Source: Nageia nagi
Taxonomy: Eukaryota; Pinophyta
NCBI GenBank assembly: GCA_050084985.1
Contig: JBITNC010000001.1
Span: 60,822,001-60,886,000 of the forward strand
Length of the DNA stretch: 64,000 bases
Reading direction: 5' to 3'
Within the stretch, counting starts at the first letter, position 1, and each line of letters starts with the position of its first letter. The notes under the pieces are model-generated. The model had not been told where the DNA came from. It did no database searches and saw only the letters and a list, made by a program, of their open reading frames with translations. A program made the position numbers and the translations under genes. Shown here in pieces: positions 57,774 to 64,000 of this stretch.

Positions 57774-59650
57774 AAATTCGAGGAGTTCAACAAAGGATAA
57801 ATTTCTCAATTGTTTAAGAATCATTTTTTCCCTACATTATAAAGCTCAATGAGCATAATTTTGTTGTATCAGCACACAAGTTATTCAAAGTAGATGATCA
57901 TATTCCAACCAGACCGATTTTATAGCTTTTCTGCCAGGACATCACTAATAGGGAATACAGCAAACCCTTTGGTGACTCGCAACTCATTTAGATGTGTAGC
58001 TTATACTCCTATAAAAACATGCACGATGTGGAAAAACACATCTCAATGCAAAATTAAAACTCCAAGCAGTTTTCAGAGAGTATGTAAACACACTCTTGCT
58101 CATAACCATGTTTGGGTAAGGATTTCATAATGTTGAGATGAACAATATAGATTTGTGAAAGAAGACTACCAATGTATCCTAATCTTCACATCATGTTCAA
58201 GGATTCCGAGCCAGGAGTTTCTTTGGCAACTTTTGAGTTTCATTTCTTTTGTTGTTTACTCTTTATTCAATGCAAGGATATAGCATTGGATTTTGTATGA
58301 AGTTTTGTGTCATCTTATGTTGGTGGAAAATGGAAGACAGAATATTATGAAGTGTGTGTAAAAGTTAATGTTTGAATAACAAAATGTCAAGAGTGAGAGA
58401 GAAATATGATATCTTATGGTAATACTTATTTGATTTAAATGTTGACTTTTATATTTTATTTTAAAATTTTTAGATATTATTTAACTTAATTTGTTGATCG
58501 TAATTAAATGACAAATGATTCAATGTGAGTTATTGTAAATTTGGTAAAAATATTTTTTAGATTTATTTTAATCAATATGGTTCTGTTATCACATAAAATT
58601 TATTTATGTATTTAAATAAATACATTTGCTTGCATTAATATACACCTAGAATATTAAAATTTAATGATATCAATGTTTATCTTGAATATAATCATAATAT
58701 TAATAATTGTCTTTAATATCGTTATGTATTGTGGACTAACCCTATTTATGTAGGTACACACCGACCTAATGAGTAGGTCATATTATTATCTATATAAATA
58801 GAGATCTAATAGTAAGTCCACATCAAGGAGATACATGATCCCATATCTGGTCTTGGTGGTGGCAATCCTTTAGGTGTCTTTTGACATGCCATTCAAGGTT
58901 GTGGTTTGTGTACTTTCTTATGTGAGCTGTTCTGACACTAACGATTTATCTGGATATCATATTGCTTGATTGAAACATCTATATGCAAATTATTGACTTG
59001 ATTTGAAAGCAAAGAGCACTCTAACGAAGGTCCTCGATGCTCCTTATTCATTTTAAATACATCGTTGATGCTCCTCCTATACAACATATAGATCGCCCGT
59101 GGTCCTCTTTTCGTGGCATTTCAGGTTATAGCTTCTAGAGTAGGATTTCTCTATCATCCACATGTGAAACATATCATCGTTATTCGATGTTAGGTACGCT
59201 TTGTAGGTAAGTATACAAATCATAGTTCTTGATTGGTATTGTTATCCTAATTCTACAGTGGTTATCTTCTTCATCTGTTTATCTTTATGGTCTAAAATAC
59301 TATCCGTAGCTCAAAATAGGTATTTTGGATCTTGTAATTGTTTATTTGTTTGCATTCTCAAAATATTTGTAAACACGTTCCTTGACTATGTAATCAAAAT
59401 AAAAGTGTTTGAGCTATTGATAAATTGACAACATGGCAAGAATAAAAGGTTATCATACAAGTTCTTAATCATTCTTTTATATATTTTTTATTTTAAAAAA
59501 TAGTGCATTCTTCAACCTAAAAGCATTTTAAAAAAATGTGTACTTATGAATTTTTAAGCTTGCAAATAATTATGGTATTTGAGGAGCATTACAATATTGA
59601 TAAGAAGTCATTAAATAAAAATTATTATTATTATTAGAAAAATGTTGCAA
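57774..59650. other. 3' flank of the MATE gene; TATA-like site at ~58786
   Basis: 57774-58350 is probably 3' UTR or flank, less AT-rich than the rest. 58740-59340 is again richer in CpG and contains CTATATAAATAGAG (58789-58802), a good TATA box, but no recognisable gene follows; it may be an LTR or promoter relic. The open stretch at 57894-58130 has no known domain. Confidence 0.4.
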
Positions 59651-60010
59651 TATAACACTATATGAATTTCGAATGGCATGAGCAAAGGTGAGGAGTGTGA
59701 GGAGGGGGAGCATCATCGAGGAGCATCAAAACCCTCACTTCAAAACCCTCATGTCACAAATGGTCAGAGTTTTCGGAATAGAAGCAAATATGCAAGGGGC
59801 ACAAGTGCATGTTGTAGCAATAGTTGTTTGAGGGGTAGAAGTGCATGTTGCAGGAGCATAGGATAAGGTTGTATCCATGGTTGCATTTAAAATTGATGGC
59901 AATTTCAGTGTGAAGGATTGAGTCTTCAGCTTATGAGCTAAAGGAGCATGTGGAGCTTGTAGAGCCATGAAGATTGTAAGGCACACATGAGAGGTGTTAA
60001 CCTAGGTATT
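59651..60010. other. Small region with opposite-strand open stretches, unrecognised
   Basis: Plus 59678-59866 (62 codons, ATG start, EECEEGEHHRGASKP, two similar segments GTSACCSNS and GRSACCRSI) and minus 59735-59986 (83 codons, ATG start, Thr/Ala/Cys-rich). They overlap, so at most one is real. No family recognised. Confidence 0.25.
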
Positions 60011-60215
60011 TTTGGGTTTTCTATTTCTCATTTTTTACAAGAGACCAGCAATGGACTCAAGGGTAATTTTTAGTTTCTTAATTCCAAAGATAATAATTAC
60101 CATGAACAAAGAATTTTGCCAAATAATGATTTTTTTTAATTTTTGAATCTACATTGGCTCCTCAAGAGGATTACATTTCCTTTATACCCAAATTCTACCT
60201 CTAATTCTACCTAAC

Positions 60216-60241
60216 AAAACTTACTAAAAATAGTAAGTTTT
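60216..60241. repeat. Perfect 11-bp inverted repeat
   Basis: AAAACTTACTA, four-base loop AAAA, TAGTAAGTTTT. A related AGCTTACTATTTTTAG follows at ~60270. Not followed by a T-run typical of a Pol III terminator in context, so no RNA gene is claimed. Confidence 0.8.
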
Positions 60242-60634
60242 TATTGCACTTAGAAAAATAAGCTTACTATTTTTAGAAACACTACAAAATAGCTTAGATG
60301 AGTTCTGAAATGGAATCATCCATCTGTTATACATTAACTATGCCATTTCTAGAATAACATCACTGAACTAATACTCTTATCGAAAACTATTAAAAAACTA
60401 ACACTTTCAAAATCGGGAAATAACTTTGCATGTGAAATTTAACGATCCAAGATGGAGTCATCAAGCCCTGAAAAGTGGCCCAAAAAATCCAAGGCTCTCT
60501 ATGAGATCCTTGTCATGGCATAGAGAATTCGATTATAGGTGATTTGAAAAAAAAAGGGACCCTAACGAGCACCCGGATCAAAAATTATGCTCTTGACAAG
60601 GTGACCCATGATTTTAGGCCCGGTTGAGTGCATC

Positions 60635-60790
60635 AATACAGGTTTAGGGTTAGCTAAAAAAAAACATTTATTTTACTTTTTAAAGGTTTAGGGTAAAATG
60701 AAAAAAACTCTTATATTATTTTCTTTTTATTTTCATAACTTTTTGAAGCTAAGGTTAAGGTTTCAAGGTTCAAGGTTAATCGAAAAACCC
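60635..60790. repeat. Short telomere-like patch
   Basis: GGTTTAGGGTTAGCTAAAA, GGTTTAGGGTAAAATG and GCTAAGGTTAAGGTTTCAAGG repeat with CTTTT-rich spacers, akin to T1/T2 but shorter. Confidence 0.5.
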
Positions 60791-61374
60791 TTTTATCTTA
60801 GTTTTTTCTATCTTTCCTAACTCATTCTAAGAGTTAGTGTGCATCCATCTGAGGTGTGTTCTCTACCACCTACACCCTTTTTACATGTAAAAGCTTTTTT
60901 GTGAATAAAAATATTTTTTGTCAAAACATATGTGACAATATTTTTAGAAAGCATTATGATGTTTTACTATTTTCATAAAAATATATTTAAATTAATTCCC
61001 ATCAAGGTATGTCCATCCACAAATGCATCAACCAATGCAAAATAAACTTGAGCTAACATGTTGCAACATCTAACACCATCCTCTTAAGTGTGTTGATAAC
61101 AATGACAACTATGTCATTGCACCTTCTCAACCATCTCCCCCTTTGGAATTGTTGGCAACACATGATCAATTTCTTATTGCTTTTCTCCTCCTTTGACAAT
61201 AATGCCAAAGGGCCACAACAAACTCCCTTGAGTCTATACACAACATTCTCAAGAAAAATTAGTACCAAAAATAATAAATTCAAGTAAGAGTAAAAAGGAT
61301 GAAATAGTAGAATTACTCCCCTTGAGAATGTGCACTCTATGTTGATCTAATGCTTGGGAAGTGAAACCATGCCC

Positions 61375-61999
61375 AACTTCTTGGGAAGATACTCGAACAC
61401 TTTCTTGATAATGATTTTATAAAAATGTCTACTGCTTTTTTTGTTGTAAGAAAAATTCTAATTTTACCTCTCCTTCCACAACTTTCTCCTTTAAAAAATA
61501 ATACTTAATAGCAATGTGTTTCATGCGAGAGTGCATTATTGGATTCTTTGAAATGTTTATAGCTCTTGTATTATCAAACTTTACTAAAATAGGCTCACTG
61601 AAATGAATACCAAGATCTTTTAGAGTTTTCTTCATCTAAAGTACTTAGGTGCAACATATACTACTGCAATATATTATGCCTCTACTATAACTAAGGATAT
61701 TGACTCTTGCTTCTTGTTATGTGATGCTACAAGTCTATCATCAAGATAAAATGCACTTCCATTGTTGCTCTTCCTGTCATCCACACAACTTGTGCAATCA
61801 TAATCCAAATATGAAATAAATATAAAATATTTTCCTTTTGGGTACCAAAGATCGTAATCTATTGTTCCTTTGAGACACTGCAAGATGTGTTTTACTGTTG
61901 TGATATGTGTTTCTTTCATACTTGCTTAAACCATGCAAACTACCTATAAAATATCTATTCATGTGACCATCAAGTACAACAAGATCCCTATCATTGTAC
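61375..61999 (-). pseudogene. Copia C3 RNase H
   Basis: KETHITTVKHILQCLKGTIDY, LWYPKGKYFIFISYLDYDC, TSCVDDRKSNNGSAFYLDDRL, KKQESISLVIVEA, then PILVKFDNTRAINISKNPIM, HSRMKHIAIKYYFLKEKVVE and a shifted VDIFIKSLSRK. Close to the copia consensus blocks DRKSTSG and NPVMHSRTKHI. Ends near 61375 before the purine tracts. Confidence 0.88.
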
Positions 62000-62661
62000 A
62001 TGGCTTAATCAACTGGTGGTGACTTGTTAGGTATTCTCAACTTGCAACCTATCATCATTAGAGTACAAATTGACTCACAATCCTCCATAGTGAACTTTTT
62101 AGCATTTCTTTAGTATAGTTAATTTAAGAAATAAAAATGCCACTCTTTAACTAATTTACTTAAATACCAAGAAAATAAGAAAATTCACCTATCATGGACA
62201 TTTTAAACACACTTTGCATTTGATTGGCAAAATTTTTGAACAACTAATCTTTGCATCCTTCAAAAATGATATCATCCACATACATGACAACAATGATTTA
62301 ATATTCCTTTTTAGATTTCATTTAAATATTGTTATCAATAATACCCTTTTTAAACCTTTGTTGTTGGAGAAAAGTATCCAATTATGCATACCAAGCACAC
62401 AATGCTTGTTTCAACCATACAATACCTTTTTCAACTTGCATACCATGTTTGGATCCTTTGAAATCTAAAAACAATTAGGTCAAGTGAAATGTATACTTCC
62501 TCTTCAAGTTGTCCATTCAAAAAAGTTGATTTTACATCCATATGATATACTTTGAAGTTCTTATACACTGCAAGAGTACAAGAAACATTTGAATTGCCTC
62601 AATTCTAGCTATTGGTATAAAATTTTCTTAAAATCAATACCTTAACTTGTGTGTATCCCTT
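62000..62661 (-). pseudogene. Copia C3 reverse transcriptase
   Basis: PIARIEAIQMFLVLL, then in another frame YKNFKVYHMDVKSTFLNGQL, EEEVYISLD, VCKLKKVLYG, LKQALCAWYA and MYVDDIIF (about 62262-62288) with the catalytic YVDD intact. Then NQMQSVFKMSMIGEFSYFLG. Stops and frame changes throughout. Confidence 0.85.
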
Positions 62662-62904
62662 TCACACCAATCTTGCTTTATTTCTTACTACATATCCATC
62701 CTTATTTAACTTATTTTGAAATACCCACTTTGTGTCAATCATATTTTTGTTTTTGGGACTTGGCACTAGTTCCCATATCATTCTTGTATAATCATTGATA
62801 AACAACATGAAATATTTTTCACTATTTATATTTTGTATTCTCATGGATTCACACAAGTTTGTATGTATTAGCTCTAAAGGTTTGCTAGTATGATATTCTT
62901 TCAC
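62662..62904 (-). pseudogene. Copia C3 integrase start fused in frame to RT start
   Basis: KPLELIHTNLCESMRIQNIN and EKYFMLFINDYTRMIW are the first integrase core strands (first Asp changed to Asn in HTNLC, where the family has HTDLC). The next residues ELVPSPKNKNMIDTKWVFQN and KLNKDGYVVRNKARLV are the RT start. The integrase core, its second Asp and Glu, and the variable linker are missing. The frame is open across the joint. Confidence 0.85.
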
Positions 62905-63470
62905 CTTAAATCTAGCTCTAGTTTGCTTTCCTTCCTAAATGAATCACAAATGGTGTTGGATGGTTTTGCAATATTGAGTATATCTCCCACAAGCTTCTTT
63001 GAAAATAATTTCACTAAATTGTAAAAGTCAAGTCTCTTATGCTAAATCCAATTCTCATCCTTCTTTTTGAGCAAACATGATCCCTTTAAAGTCTTTGTCA
63101 GTGTATACAAACTTTTGGATGTCCTTGTGCTAACCATAACCAACTTGCCATTGTTAGCTTTTCTAATTTTGTATCTATATTTCTTGAATTTTATATCATA
63201 CCCTTTGTCACAAATTTGACTAACACTTAATAAATTAGGTTGCAAATTGATCACAAATGATACTTCCTCTAACTTGATCTTTCCATCATTGATCTTGATT
63301 ATGCCTTTATTGATAATATGTGCTCCATCATTATTACCAAACTTTATTAATCCACCTTCATACTATTGTAGTTTCTCAAATCTTTATTTATCTCTAGTCA
63401 TATGATTGGAACAATAACTGTTTAGTATCCATAGGGCTACTTTGTCATATACTTTAAAATTTATTTGTAC
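62905..63470 (-). pseudogene. Copia C3 protease/pre-integrase region
   Basis: At 63254-63042: INLQPNLLSVSQICDKGYDIKF, KANNGKLVMVSTRTSKSLYTL, the block NLLSVSQLCDKGY...G.R..NLYxL that follows the copia protease and leads to the pre-integrase zinc segment. Protease active site not clearly seen (expected near 63400). Confidence 0.75.
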
Positions 63471-63659
63471 TATTAATGAATTCTTATCAATATTTGATTA
63501 TTCTTTCTCCTTCCATACTTGTTGTACTTTAGGTTTGGGCTCTTGTACTTGTTCTTTATTTTTTGTTTCTTGCATAGAGTTTTTTTGTATTTTTCTATCT
63601 TGCCTCATATATTGAAATCCTCTATCTTGAAGAGCATTTTAAGCAAATTTGTTTCTATA

Positions 63660-63880
63660 AATTCTTGCTATGAGTCCAAAATTATGACAATTTTAGCATT
63701 CTCCTGGATATTCATTAATGGTCCAAATGCATTCCTACTTACAAAAGTCCTTGGTACAACATTAAATTTACAATCTGATAACTTATGACCATAAGTATTA
63801 CATTTAAAACAATAGCCATTACATGAAATATTGAACTTGATTTGTGGTCTTTTGTAGGAGTTTGTAAGTGCAATGGCCAT
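63660..63880 (-). pseudogene. Copia C3 gag end with CCHC zinc knuckle
   Basis: From ATG 63880: IKFNISCNGYCFKCNTYGHKLSDC shows an intact C-x2-C-x4-H-x4-C knuckle (63780-63822) that binds RNA in gag. This is one of the few intact functional motifs among the retroelement remnants here. Confidence 0.8.
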
Positions 63881-64000
63881 TAAATGAAAGATTGAACCTA
63901 TATATGAAACAAATGGTAGCCCCCTTTTTCACACCAAGACATGACCTCTCAAAAATATACACTTTATTCATGAAAATCCCTTTTTACTTTCAATCAATAT

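Larger units (their letters stand above)
61134..64000 (-). mobile_element. Ty1/copia element (family C3), minus strand, cut by right window edge
   Basis: From right to left: gag zinc knuckle, protease/pre-integrase, integrase fused to RT, RT, RNase H. Three purine tracts follow (minus strand AAGGGGAGT at ~61315-61323, AAAGGAGGAG at ~61188-61198, CCAAAGGGGGAG at ~61134-61145). Repeated purine tracts after pol recall SIRE/Maximus-type elements. The 3' LTR may start at 61133 (TGG...), unconfirmed. The 5' LTR lies beyond the window. Confidence 0.8.

Noticed and set aside
60216-60241. Terminator or small-RNA gene from the 11-bp hairpin
   Set aside because: Such short stems are common in AT-rich DNA and no promoter or terminator context was found.
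1-64000. CRISPR arrays, bacterial operons, ribosome-binding sites
   Set aside because: Spliced host gene, plant LTR elements and tRNA-Met primer sites show nuclear plant DNA. The tandem repeats have no repeat-spacer pattern.
1-64000. tRNA or rRNA genes
   Set aside because: No cloverleaf with A and B boxes and no rRNA signature seen. The TATCAGAGCC-type hits are primer sites next to LTR ends.

Overview
The window looks like an intergenic, repeat-filled stretch of a large plant nuclear genome. By eye it is strongly AT-rich and poor in CpG. It has no dense gene packing, and most recognisable coding sequence is decayed retrotransposon: Ty1/copia and Ty3/gypsy gag, protease, integrase, reverse transcriptase and RNase H, broken by stops and frameshifts. 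The only convincing host gene is the 3' part of a plant MATE (DETOXIFICATION-type) transporter with short GT-AG introns. The many old, decayed LTR elements would fit a gymnosperm or another large-genome seed plant, but the sequence does not prove the lineage. A run of exactly 100 N (56258-56357) marks an assembly gap.

Layout, left to right. 4-898 (-): Ty3/gypsy gag remnant. 2556-3300: tandem duplication of ~372 bp. 4687-5414: irregular array of a short motif resembling the telomere repeat. 7031-7778: dispersed repeat with a second copy at 55430-56257. 10962-14680: candidate LTR, tRNA-iMet primer site and unrecognised coding remnants. 15470-15948 (-): truncated copia LTR with polypurine tract, followed by two tandem-repeat blocks. 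17084-22930 (+): a gypsy element in pieces (zinc knuckle and protease, then RT/RNase H). The pieces are separated by about 4 kb holding three tandem long inverted repeats (20234-21291), and the RT is split by a 0.3-kb insertion. 23075-25320: an inverted relative of that insertion, itself split by a 1.95-kb element with ~0.5-kb direct terminal repeats. 25501-26233 is paired with 52761-53493.

28790-31465 (+): decayed multi-domain gene of a transposon-like family I cannot name, with an apparent intron, abutting a copia element (31466-37341) with two ~555-bp LTRs. 39121-39600 (-): unrecognised coding remnant. 41140-41460 and 49430-49810: telomere-like TTTAGGG-rich repeats on either side of the best-preserved structure in the window, a copia element at 42456-48963 with 284/286-bp LTRs, primer site, polypurine tract and a matching 5-bp target duplication (TATAG). 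51304-52246: non-autonomous CACTA-type DNA transposon with 3-bp target duplication (TTG) and subterminal repeats. 56358-57773 (+): MATE gene, 5' exons lost in the gap. 61134-64000 (-): a third copia lineage with a precise in-frame integrase-RT deletion.

The elements do not form a pathway; they record nested insertion and decay. Many stop codons replace conserved Gln or Trp codons, as expected if methylated cytosines decayed by C-to-T change. The least explained structure is the triple long inverted repeat at 20.2-21.3 kb, which could yield long hairpin RNA if transcribed.
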